Source: JAIXWP01 sp049318685 (GTDB lineage: Bacteria > Bacteroidota > Bacteroidia > Flavobacteriales_D > Sanyastnellaceae). From it: DNA of 10,036 nt. The stretch is from the NCBI GenBank assembly GCA_049318685.1, contig JBMOFW010000102.1, positions 1 to 10,036 of the forward strand, read 5' to 3'. How positions within the stretch are numbered: the first letter of the stretch is position 1; each line of letters begins with the position of its first letter. A program made the position numbers and the translations under genes. Positions 1 to 5,833 of this stretch are shown here, piece by piece. The notes below the pieces were generated by a model that had not been told where the DNA came from, searched no databases, and saw only the letters and a program-made list of their open reading frames with translations.

Positions 1-843
1 TCCCGCAAACAGAGCATTGCGCGCATAGTGCGTTGCTGTCGGCAGAATACTATAGAATATTTCTTCTGAATCAACGCGGAAATACTCTTTCAACCGTGGC
101 GCAATGGTTTTCCATTGGTCCCAACGCAAGTTGTCGATGACTAATACGAATGTGGTCTCTTTGTTGTCTTTGATAATGGGAGCGATTTTATTTTTTACCA
201 ACGTATGCGACATGATAGGCGCTGTGCTGCTATTTTTCAACCATCCCAAATAGTTATTTTTAATGAATTTGGCAAACTGCTCATTCGCTTCGGTGCGCTG
301 CGATTTGAAAATTTCGCTCATGCCCTCATCGTTGCTGCTTTGCAACTCCATGCTCCAATGCACGAGTTTTCTATAAAAATCAGCCCATTCAGACGCATCC
401 ATACGATCACCCAAACGCATAGAAATTTCACGAAACTCTTGACGATAATCACTAGTGGTCTTCTCGCTCACCAAACGCTTTTCATCCAAGTTTTTCTTGA
501 TAGAAAGCAAAATTTGATTGGGGTTGACCGGTTTGATCAGGTAATCAGAAATCTTGGAACCGATAGCGTCTTCCATAATTTGCTCCTCTTCACTTTTAGT
601 GATCATCACCACAGGTAGTGTAGGGTCAATCGTCTTTAATTCTTGAAGCACCTGAAGTCCGCTTAATCCGGGCATATTCTCATCAAGAAAAACAATATCG
701 AAAAATTTCTCTTTGACCAAGTCGATGGCATCGCGACCATTGTTGACTGTGGTGAGGACGTATCCTTTTTGTTCTAGGAACATTACATGCGGTTTGAGCA
801 AGTCGATTTCGTCGTCGGCCCAGAGTATTCTTTCGTTTGCCAT
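1..843 (-). CDS. porX: PorX-type response regulator with PglZ domain (5' part, runs off window)
   Basis: Two-component response regulator whose family controls type IX secretion in Bacteroidota together with the PorY kinase and an ECF sigma factor. The 281 visible residues begin MANERILWADDEIDLL. Residues 1-121 form a receiver domain: acidic pair D10/D11, phosphoacceptor D54 in FLDENMPG, switch T82 and conserved K104-P105. A helical linker follows to about residue 215. After that comes the start of a PglZ (alkaline-phosphatase-like) domain with VIDNLRWDQW, whose D237 is a likely metal ligand, and PTATHYARN near residues 268-276, where the nucleophilic Thr is expected (probably T271). Characterised PorX proteins are about 520 residues, so close to half is missing beyond position 1. 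PorX PglZ domains are reported to be phosphodiesterases acting on oligonucleotides. The ATG at 843 is fixed by the match of the N-terminus to the family. The gene is divergent from the HD phosphohydrolase, 90 bp away. The frame is intact throughout. Confidence 0.93.
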   Translation of the reverse strand, partial: MANERILWADDEIDLLKPHVMFLEQKGYVLTTVNNGRDAIDLVKEKFFDIVFLDENMPGLSGLQVLQELKTIDPTLPVVMITKSEEEQIMEDAIGSKISDYLIKPVNPNQILLSIKKNLDEKRLVSEKTTSDYRQEFREISMRLGDRMDASEWADFYRKLVHWSMELQSSNDEGMSEIFKSQRTEANEQFAKFIKNNYLGWLKNSSTAPIMSHTLVKNKIAPIIKDNKETTFVLVIDNLRWDQWKTIAPRLKEYFRVDSEEIFYSILPTATHYARNALFAG

Positions 844-875
844 GCTTGAGATTTGAGGGTAAAGCTAATGATGTT

Positions 876-916
876 CTTCCAATTGTGGAAGCGATTGAAC
901 TGAACCCCGATTCAGT
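876..916. promoter_or_regulatory. Two short inverted repeats in the porX/HD divergent intergenic region
   Basis: The 90-bp region between the divergent porX and HD genes holds two perfect 6-bp inverted repeats. CTTCCA/TGGAAG at 876-891 has a 4-bp spacer, and ACTGAA/TTCAGT at 899-916 has a 6-bp spacer. They could be operator half-sites serving one or both promoters. Arms this short also arise by chance, so this is a tentative call. Confidence 0.25.
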
Positions 917-926
917 CGTAATATTG
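895..926 (+). promoter_or_regulatory. Weak candidate promoter for the HD gene
   Basis: TTG at 895-897 and TAATATTG at 919-926 are 21 bp apart. This resembles the Bacteroidota -33/-7 promoter (TTG, TAnnTTTG) with one mismatch in the -7 box. The box ends only 7 bases before the ATG at 934, so it would give an almost leaderless transcript. That makes the assignment doubtful. Confidence 0.2.
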
Positions 927-933
927 CACAGCC

Positions 934-2175
934 ATGGAAAATCAAGTGCATAAGCCCAACAAACGAAAAATTATCAATGATCCGGTATATGGATTTGTGA
1001 CCTTTCGTCACGATCATTTGTTGGATCTTATTGATCATCCTTACTTCCAGCGTCTGCGGCGGATAGCACAGTTGGGATTATCTTATTTGGTATACCCTGG
1101 TGCTGTTCACAATCGTTTTCAACATGCCATAGGCGCTTTACACTTGATGCAAAATGCCATTGAGGAAATTCGCTATAAGGGCCATGAAATCACCAAAGAA
1201 GAGGAATTGGGTTGTCTTTGTGCCATTCTCTTTCACGATATTGGCCATGGACCATTCAGTCATGCATTGGAACATTCTATCGTAGACAAAGTCCATCATG
1301 AACAAGTCAGTGCTTATTTGATGGCCAATTTGAATAAAGAGTCAAACGGTGCTTTTGATCTGGCTATTCGCATATTCAATAATCAATATCAAAAGAAGTT
1401 TTTGCATCAACTGGTGAGCAGCCAATTGGATATGGATCGCCTCGACTATCTCGCGCGGGATAGTTTTTTCAGCGGTGTAGTGGAAGGCCAAGTGGGCAGT
1501 GAGCGCATCATCAAGATGTTGGATGTGGTCAATGATGAATTGGTCGTCGAAGAGAAAGGCATTTATTCCATTGAAAAATTCATTGTCGCTCGCCGTTTCA
1601 TGTATTGGCAAGTCTATTTGCACAAAACTGTATTGAGTGCTGAATTTATGCTTGTAAATGCCTTGCGCCGCGCCAAATATCTTGCAGAGCAAGGAGAAAC
1701 GGTATTCTGTTCTCCGGCTTTATTTTATTTTTTATACAATAAAATTGGACAAGAAGATTTCGAAAATGGCACCACAGCAATAGAAAATTTTGTGCAGCTC
1801 GATGATTTTGATATTATGGGCGCCATCAAAGTTTGGCAAAACCATGAAGACAAAGTACTTTCAATATTGTCTAAAGGCATTGTGAATCGAGCGCTTTTCA
1901 AAATTGAAATGTCTCGAGACAAAATTGATCCGATTCGTATCGAACAAAAAATCGAAGAAATAGCGCAGCGTCTCCATTTGAGCCATGAAGAAGCGTCTTA
2001 CTTTGTAATAAGTGATCGCGTATACAACAGAGCCTACAATGTAAAGACAGATGTAATTAAAGTGAAAATGAAGGACGGCACCATTGTAGATGCCGCCCAA
2101 GCCAGTGATCATCTCAATTTGCAAGCATTGAGTGAATCCGTGGAGAAGTATTTTATCTCGTATTACCGAGTTTGA
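934..2175 (+). CDS. HD-domain phosphohydrolase (SAMHD1/COG1078-like)
   Basis: A 413-residue metal-dependent phosphohydrolase of the HD superfamily, in the branch that includes SAMHD1 and bacterial COG1078 (YdhJ-like) proteins. All four metal-site positions are visible: H64 in HNRFQHAIGALH, H101-D102 in LFHDIGHGPFSHALEH, and D168 in LDMDRLDYLARDS, which corresponds to SAMHD1 D311. The N-terminal IINDPVYGFVTF and HPYFQRLRRIAQLG segments are also typical of this branch. Family members hydrolyse dNTPs or other nucleotides; the substrate here cannot be read from sequence. No signal peptide or membrane segment is seen, so it should be cytosolic. The ATG at 934 gives the expected N-terminus. It is divergent from porX, and its TGA stop directly abuts the stop of the convergent downstream gene. 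A link to PorX's oligonucleotide-degrading domain is possible but only inferred. Confidence 0.88.
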   Translation: MENQVHKPNKRKIINDPVYGFVTFRHDHLLDLIDHPYFQRLRRIAQLGLSYLVYPGAVHNRFQHAIGALHLMQNAIEEIRYKGHEITKEEELGCLCAILFHDIGHGPFSHALEHSIVDKVHHEQVSAYLMANLNKESNGAFDLAIRIFNNQYQKKFLHQLVSSQLDMDRLDYLARDSFFSGVVEGQVGSERIIKMLDVVNDELVVEEKGIYSIEKFIVARRFMYWQVYLHKTVLSAEFMLVNALRRAKYLAEQGETVFCSPALFYFLYNKIGQEDFENGTTAIENFVQLDDFDIMGAIKVWQNHEDKVLSILSKGIVNRALFKIEMSRDKIDPIRIEQKIEEIAQRLHLSHEEASYFVISDRVYNRAYNVKTDVIKVKMKDGTIVDAAQASDHLNLQALSESVEKYFISYYRV

Positions 2176-3018
2176 TTATTTACGTCCTCGCTGTCCGCCA
2201 CTTTTTTGTGACTTTGATTGCGTCTTTTGTTTCGTTTCGGATTTGTTTTTCTGACCCGAAGATTCCTTTTTTGTGCGCGGTTCGGTTTTTGTCGCCTTCG
2301 ATTTTGATTTCGTGGTGAGCTGTTTCTTTTTCACCACAGTTGCTCTTTTCGTTTTGTATACTCTATGCGCATTGTGCGCGCGTATGACGTGTGTACGGTG
2401 GTATCTTCCATGATACACAACGCATCGATTGTGGTAGTGATGCCACTGCACTGGATGCCATGGCTTCCACCAATGTGGATAGCGTTTGTAGTGAAAAGGG
2501 GAGACATAGATGACATAACCGGGTGCGTAGATAAATCGGACACTTGGCCAAAGCCACACATTTACGATAATGCGTGCCATTGATTTGGTGTAGTCTTCGT
2601 CAGCGTTGGGATCGATGATGTAATTGGAGCCGTAAAGGTCTTCGTCGCCGACCAGTTGTAAAGAAACGCTTTCGTTTCCTGTTTTCTCAATTTCAAAAAC
2701 GGCTACATCTTGAATTAAATTGTCTGAAAGCTCGATTTGGAGCGTAATGGCATGTACATTTCCATCGTTGTGATCGATAACGCGGATGTAATCTACTTCG
2801 CCATCTGCGTTCAAATCGAAGTTGTTGATTCCACTGCTTTCTTCGTTGATCGTTTTTTCAAATGACTCTAAATCCTTCGTTTTTTCGAAAGCATCCATTA
2901 CGGCGTAGAGGTCCAGTTGATCTCCAGGGAGGCCAAGTGAATCTGCTGATTGCGAAAAAGATTGAAGTGAGCTAAGCAATAAAAGGCATAGCGCTATACG
3001 AATTGATAGGAACTTCAT
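2176..3018 (-). CDS. Secreted protein of unknown function: EF-hand-like loop, His/Trp/Tyr-rich segment, Lys-rich tail
   Basis: I recognise a recurring Bacteroidota type of exported protein but no known function. From the ATG at 3018 it has 280 residues. Residues 1-22 form a signal peptide (Lys start, hydrophobic core, SLQSFSQS cleavage region). Residues 60-80 carry NNFDLNADGEVDYIRVID, a DxNxDGxVD loop like the Ca-binding part of an EF-hand or dockerin, with Arg where the usual position-12 Glu would be. The segment to about 150 looks like a folded domain (ITLQIELSDNLIQDVAVFEIEK). Residues 155-222 are rich in Trp, Tyr and His, with 11 His between 176 and 218. The last 60 or so residues are Lys/Ser/Thr/Gln-rich and end in RGRK. 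An in-frame TTG at 3042 would add 8 residues before the signal peptide, which is less likely. The product probably sits in the periplasm or outer envelope. Metal or polyanion binding is a guess from composition. Confidence 0.8.
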   Translation of the reverse strand: MKFLSIRIALCLLLLSSLQSFSQSADSLGLPGDQLDLYAVMDAFEKTKDLESFEKTINEESSGINNFDLNADGEVDYIRVIDHNDGNVHAITLQIELSDNLIQDVAVFEIEKTGNESVSLQLVGDEDLYGSNYIIDPNADEDYTKSMARIIVNVWLWPSVRFIYAPGYVIYVSPFHYKRYPHWWKPWHPVQWHHYHNRCVVYHGRYHRTHVIRAHNAHRVYKTKRATVVKKKQLTTKSKSKATKTEPRTKKESSGQKNKSETKQKTQSKSQKSGGQRGRK

Positions 3019-3039
3019 GGTCGAGCGTTTTGTGCTTGA

Positions 3040-3070
3040 CAAGAATATATTACAATGGTTTAAATGGCAA
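3040..3070 (-). promoter_or_regulatory. Candidate promoter for the secreted-protein gene
   Basis: Reading the minus strand, TTG (3070-3068), a 20-bp spacer and TATTCTTG (3047-3040) match the Bacteroidota -33/-7 promoter with one mismatch in the -7 box. It would start transcription about 15 nt before the ATG at 3018, which supports that start. Its upstream half overlaps the last codons of rng. Confidence 0.35.
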
Positions 3071-4613
3071 TTTCTTCCCCTTCTTTATCAAAGAAGTGAT
3101 ATTCCAGAAGCTCAGAAGAAGTAGAGGCTTCAACGGTGATTTTAATTCCGTATTTTTTCTTCCAACGTTTAACGATGTTGTTGAAGAAACCCTTGGTGAT
3201 ATAGGCTTCCACCATGGGATGCACGATGAGTTTAATTTCTTTGTGTGTGCCTTCTTCACTGAAAAAGCGAATGCCATTTTCTATTTCATCTGTGAAAAGC
3301 ACGGAGGCTTGAACAATACCTTTTCCTCCGCAACTTGGACATTTTTCGGTTGTGATGACTTTCGTAACCGGTTTTACCCGTTCACGTGTAATTTCCACAA
3401 CACCGAATTTGCTCGGAGGAAGTACATTGTGTTTGGCCTTGTCTTCAGCCATGAAGTCACGAATCGCATCGTGAAGTTTGCGTTGGTTGTCGCGATTCTG
3501 CATGTCGATAAAGTCGATGCAGATGATACCGCCCATATCACGCAGTCGCAAGAGACGTGCTACCTCTTTGGCACATTCAATATTGGTTTGAAGTGCATTT
3601 TCCTCTTGATCTTTTACCGTAGCATTTTTTCGGTTACCGCTATTGATGTCGATAACGTGCATGGCCTCTGTATGTTCCACAATGAGGTAGGCGCCACTTT
3701 TTAGGTTGACTTGTTTTCCAAAAGACGCTTTAATCTGTTTGTGCACATTGAATGCATCAAAGAGATCTGGCAGTTTGTGAAATTTGACAATATTTTCCTG
3801 AGTAGGAGCGATGTTCTTCATGTATCCACGCACCATGGCAGCCACTTGCTCGTCGTTGACATGGATATTGGTGAAATTATCAGTGAGAAGATCGCGAATA
3901 ACGGAAGATGTTTTGTCTATTTCGCCGAGGATACGTTGAGGGGCACGGGCATGCTTAAGTGTTTTAAACATTTCCTCCCAACGCTTCACGAGATCTTGAA
4001 GGTCTTGATCCAATTCGGTAACGCTTGTTCCTTCGGCTTGCGTGCGGATAATGACGCCCATGTTTGACGGACGAATACTATGCATCAATTTACGCAGACG
4101 GTCGCGCTCGTTTTCATCGGTAATACGCGATGAGAGCGATACTTTATTGGAGAACGGAACAAGAACAAGGTATCGACCGGCGATAGTGATTTCGCTGGTG
4201 AGACGTGGTCCTTTTTGAGAAATGGGCTCCTTGGCTACTTGCACGGGAATCACATATCCTTGGCCCATGACGTCTTTGATTTTGCCTTCTTTCTGAATAT
4301 CCTGTTGAAGCGGGAAATTCATGAGGTCGGCTGACTTTTGCTCGCCACTGATGGTGTGTCGAGTAAAAATATTCAAAGAGGAAAATTGAGGTCCCAGATC
4401 GAGATAGTGCAAGAATGCATCTTTGTCGTAACCCACATCCACAAATGCAGCATTGAGGTGAGGAATTAATTTCCTCACCCGACCTAGATAGATATCGCCC
4501 ACGGCATATTGCTGATTGCGTTGCTCACGGTGGAGTTCGATCAGCGATTTGTCATGCAATAGGGCAATGTCTACACCGGTTGGAGTAGCATTTATGACCA
4601 GTTCAGCATTCAA
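3060..4613 (-). CDS. rng: Ribonuclease G/E family endoribonuclease
   Basis: Single-strand-specific endoribonuclease of the RNase G/E family, used in rRNA 5'-end maturation and mRNA decay. The 517 residues fit a short RNase G form without the long scaffold tail of proteobacterial RNase E. The S1 RNA-binding region is near residues 38-125 (GDIYLGRVRKLIPHLNAAFVDVG). Catalytic Mg ligands are D322 in HVIDINSG and D367 in IICIDFIDM. The zinc-link is CPSCGGKG (C425, C428). The start is TTG at 4613. NAELVINATPTGVDIALL matches the usual N-terminus of Bacteroidota homologues. Upstream in frame there is no ATG or GTG before a TAG stop. The gene follows the COX24-like gene on the same strand after a structured 113-nt leader, and I see no good -7 box there, so read-through from the HU promoter is likely. 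Confidence 0.96.
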   Translation of the reverse strand: MNAELVINATPTGVDIALLHDKSLIELHREQRNQQYAVGDIYLGRVRKLIPHLNAAFVDVGYDKDAFLHYLDLGPQFSSLNIFTRHTISGEQKSADLMNFPLQQDIQKEGKIKDVMGQGYVIPVQVAKEPISQKGPRLTSEITIAGRYLVLVPFSNKVSLSSRITDENERDRLRKLMHSIRPSNMGVIIRTQAEGTSVTELDQDLQDLVKRWEEMFKTLKHARAPQRILGEIDKTSSVIRDLLTDNFTNIHVNDEQVAAMVRGYMKNIAPTQENIVKFHKLPDLFDAFNVHKQIKASFGKQVNLKSGAYLIVEHTEAMHVIDINSGNRKNATVKDQEENALQTNIECAKEVARLLRLRDMGGIICIDFIDMQNRDNQRKLHDAIRDFMAEDKAKHNVLPPSKFGVVEITRERVKPVTKVITTEKCPSCGGKGIVQASVLFTDEIENGIRFFSEEGTHKEIKLIVHPMVEAYITKGFFNNIVKRWKKKYGIKITVEASTSSELLEYHFFDKEGEEIAI

Positions 4614-4624
4614 TGATTGAGCTT

Positions 4625-4707
4625 GGATATGGGTATAACAAGAAACGGGCGGATATACCTATCCACCCCTTAGATCTGTCAGGGCGTCGTCCCATACGGG
4701 ACAGCGC
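4625..4707 (-). promoter_or_regulatory. Structured leader between the COX24-like gene and rng (two hairpins, one with an alternative fold)
   Basis: The 113 nt at 4614-4726 hold no gene but clear inverted repeats. Hairpin A at 4684-4707 has a 5-bp GTCCC/GGGAC stem with a 4-nt loop, extended by 3 bp past a 2x2 internal loop. Hairpin B at 4647-4668 has a 9-bp stem (GGGCGGATA/TATCCACCC on the plus strand, with one GU wobble in the RNA) and a 4-nt loop. The segment 4654-4664 inside hairpin B is also complementary to 4625-4637 (GGATATGGGTATA) with a 2-nt bulge, giving a competing fold that ends 11 nt before the TTG start. After hairpin B the RNA is U-rich (GUUUCUUGUU), so a weak terminator or attenuator is possible. 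Autoregulation through the 5' leader is known for E. coli rne; applying that here is inference. Confidence 0.45.
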
Positions 4708-4726
4708 GTCGTGAAAGAGGCTAATA

Positions 4727-4822
4727 CTAGCGGTTCTTTTTCTTGTGACGGTTCTTTCTAAGACGCTTCTTTCTTTTGTGGGTCGCCATTTTATGACGCT
4801 TTCTTTTCTTACCGCAAGGCAT
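4727..4822 (-). CDS. AURKAIP1/COX24-domain small basic protein (bS22/mS38-like)
   Basis: A 31-residue ORF beginning MPCGKKRKRHKMATHKRKKR and ending in RKNRHKKKNR; 21 of 31 residues are Lys, Arg or His. It matches the short proteins annotated in Bacteroidota as AURKAIP1/COX24 domain-containing. The same domain occurs in mitochondrial ribosomal protein mS38 and in the tiny mycobacterial small-subunit protein bS22. The probable role is binding 16S rRNA in the 30S subunit, inferred from family. It starts 4 nt after the TAG stop of the TPR gene and lies 113 nt before rng, so it is almost certainly part of that operon. An internal ATG (codon 12) would leave only 20 residues; the MPCGKKRKRHK start fits the family better. 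It is too short for many gene callers. Confidence 0.85.
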   Translation of the reverse strand: MPCGKKRKRHKMATHKRKKRLRKNRHKKKNR

Positions 4823-4826
4823 TGTT

Positions 4827-5417
4827 CTACGGGTTTAATTTTGTTTCTATTTTACTGATATACTCTTTAACACGCTTCACCACAACGGTGTCGCTGTTAT
4901 GTCGTAGTAATTGTTCGTAATGCTGTTTTGCATCAGCATACATTCCTAACATTTCTTCTGTTTGCCCTGAAAAGAGCAAACCAAAGTTGTTGGTGGAGTC
5001 TAACTCAACCACTTTGCGAAAATCGCGCAAAGCCGCAAGGGTATCGCCCATGCCGGCATACACGCCTCCGCGATCAATGTAAGCCGCCAAATAGGTAGGG
5101 TCCAGGGTCAAAACCGTATTAAATCGGGCAATGGCCTTGTCTACCTGTTGGGATTGGGCTGCAAAGACACCAAGCCAGTATTGGACCTCAACATTCGTCG
5201 AATCTTTTTTTACAAGATCTCTCAAAATGGTAATCCCTTCCATCGGGTTGGGACCGTTGACCAATTCTATAGCCTGTGCCAATCGCAGCGAATCGCTGTC
5301 CATTGGTGCATTCGCCTTTTCACGGGCGGATGAGGGTTGTTTAGGCAATACTAAAAAAAGAACGAGGAGCGCAAGGCTCACAACTGATAGTGTGATGAGT
5401 CCTGTCTTCTTAGACAT
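4827..5417 (-). CDS. Membrane-anchored tetratricopeptide-repeat protein
   Basis: A 196-residue protein with one N-terminal hydrophobic segment (about residues 6-25, after MSKKTG), acting as signal anchor or uncleaved signal peptide, then a Ser/Ala/Lys-rich linker. From about residue 40 it forms helical TPR repeats. Recognisable units include VQYWLGVFAAQSQQVDKAIARF, AYIDRGGVYAGMGDTLAALRDF and GLLFSGQTEEMLGMYADAKQHY, each with the W/Y-G-A pattern and spaced about 34 residues. TPR domains mediate protein-protein contacts; the partner is unknown. The domain should face the periplasm. The ATG at 5417 overlaps the end of the HU gene by 8 bp (ATGTCTAA), suggesting translational coupling. A TTG six bases earlier is a weaker alternative. 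It is placed between HU and the COX24-like gene. Confidence 0.85.
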   Translation of the reverse strand: MSKKTGLITLSVVSLALLVLFLVLPKQPSSAREKANAPMDSDSLRLAQAIELVNGPNPMEGITILRDLVKKDSTNVEVQYWLGVFAAQSQQVDKAIARFNTVLTLDPTYLAAYIDRGGVYAGMGDTLAALRDFRKVVELDSTNNFGLLFSGQTEEMLGMYADAKQHYEQLLRHNSDTVVVKRVKEYISKIETKLNP

Positions 5418-5709
5418 GCTCAACCACTTTCACTTTTTCCTTCACTGAGTCTACAAATTCCTTTGCAGGCTTGAAAGCAGGTACATAGTGTGCTGGGATG
5501 GTAACACTGGTCTTCGCCAAAATGTTTCGGCCCAATTTCTCAGCGCGCTTCTTCACAATGAAGCTTCCGAAGCCACGGAGATAAACATTTTCACCATTCT
5601 CCATAGAGTTTTTAACGGTGGTCATAAATCCTTCAACAATTGCCAGCACATCTTCTTTGCTGATTCCTGTTTTGTTGGAGATGTCTGTCACGATATCTGC
5701 CTTCGTCAT
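5410..5709 (-). CDS. HU-family DNA-binding protein
   Basis: Nucleoid-associated protein of the HU/IHF family, which binds and bends DNA as a dimer. The 99 residues begin MTKADIVTDISNKTG (dimerisation helices). They carry the RGFGSF signature at 45-50 and the DNA-binding arm at about 51-83, ending in IPAHYVPAFKPAK, with P72 at the position of the intercalating arm proline. The arm reads RNILAKTSVT, as in flavobacterial HU, rather than the RNPQTG of enterobacterial HU. The protein is about 9 residues longer than classical 90-residue HU owing to the tail KEKVKVVEHV. It is the first gene of the minus-strand operon, with a strong -7 box and a palindrome upstream, and is divergent from mutY. A purine-rich AAGGAAAG abuts the ATG, too close to be a normal Shine-Dalgarno site. 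Confidence 0.96.
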   Translation of the reverse strand: MTKADIVTDISNKTGISKEDVLAIVEGFMTTVKNSMENGENVYLRGFGSFIVKKRAEKLGRNILAKTSVTIPAHYVPAFKPAKEFVDSVKEKVKVVEHV

Positions 5710-5747
5710 CTTTCCTTAGGTTTTTATTTTGTATTAATGGATATTCG

Positions 5748-5759
5748 CCAAAATTTTGG
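5748..5759. repeat. 12-bp perfect palindrome at the HU transcription start
   Basis: CCAAAATTTTGG is perfectly self-complementary and lies 4 bp downstream of the HU -7 box, where transcription should begin. It could be an operator or an architectural-protein site. A 12-bp palindrome is expected a couple of times by chance in 10 kb, so its position is the main reason to list it. Confidence 0.35.
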
Positions 5760-5763
5760 GGTG

Positions 5764-5792
5764 CAAATATAGTCATGAACTTCTAATTTCAA
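5764..5792 (-). promoter_or_regulatory. Promoter of the HU-TPR-COX24 (rng) operon
   Basis: On the minus strand TTG (5792-5790), an 18-bp spacer and TATATTTG (5771-5764) give an exact Bacteroidota -7 box with a -33 TTG at plausible spacing. The predicted start near 5757 leaves a leader of roughly 50 nt before the HU ATG at 5709. Confidence 0.6.
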
Positions 5793-5833
5793 TGGCTTGT
5801 TTTCCCGAGTGTTAGCTTTTTTTTATCTTTTCT

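Noticed and set aside
205..618. 137-codon open frame on the plus strand
   Set aside because: It lies wholly opposite porX, whose receiver domain is unmistakable; no family resemblance or promoter supports it.
3019..3042. TTG-initiated 8-residue extension of the secreted protein
   Set aside because: It would put a polar stretch before a good signal peptide, and the candidate promoter overlaps it.
3003..3704. 233-codon open frame on the plus strand opposite rng
   Set aside because: It is long, but the rng frame carries conserved catalytic and zinc-link motifs through the same bases. The antisense product has Phe-rich shadow composition and no recognisable domain.
3711..4067. 118-codon plus-strand frame opposite rng
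   Set aside because: It is the antisense shadow of a conserved RNase G region.
4684..4707. Intrinsic terminator after the COX24-like gene
   Set aside because: The hairpin is only 5 bp plus 3 bp past an internal loop and has no following U-tract, so it is kept as a leader structure rather than called a terminator.
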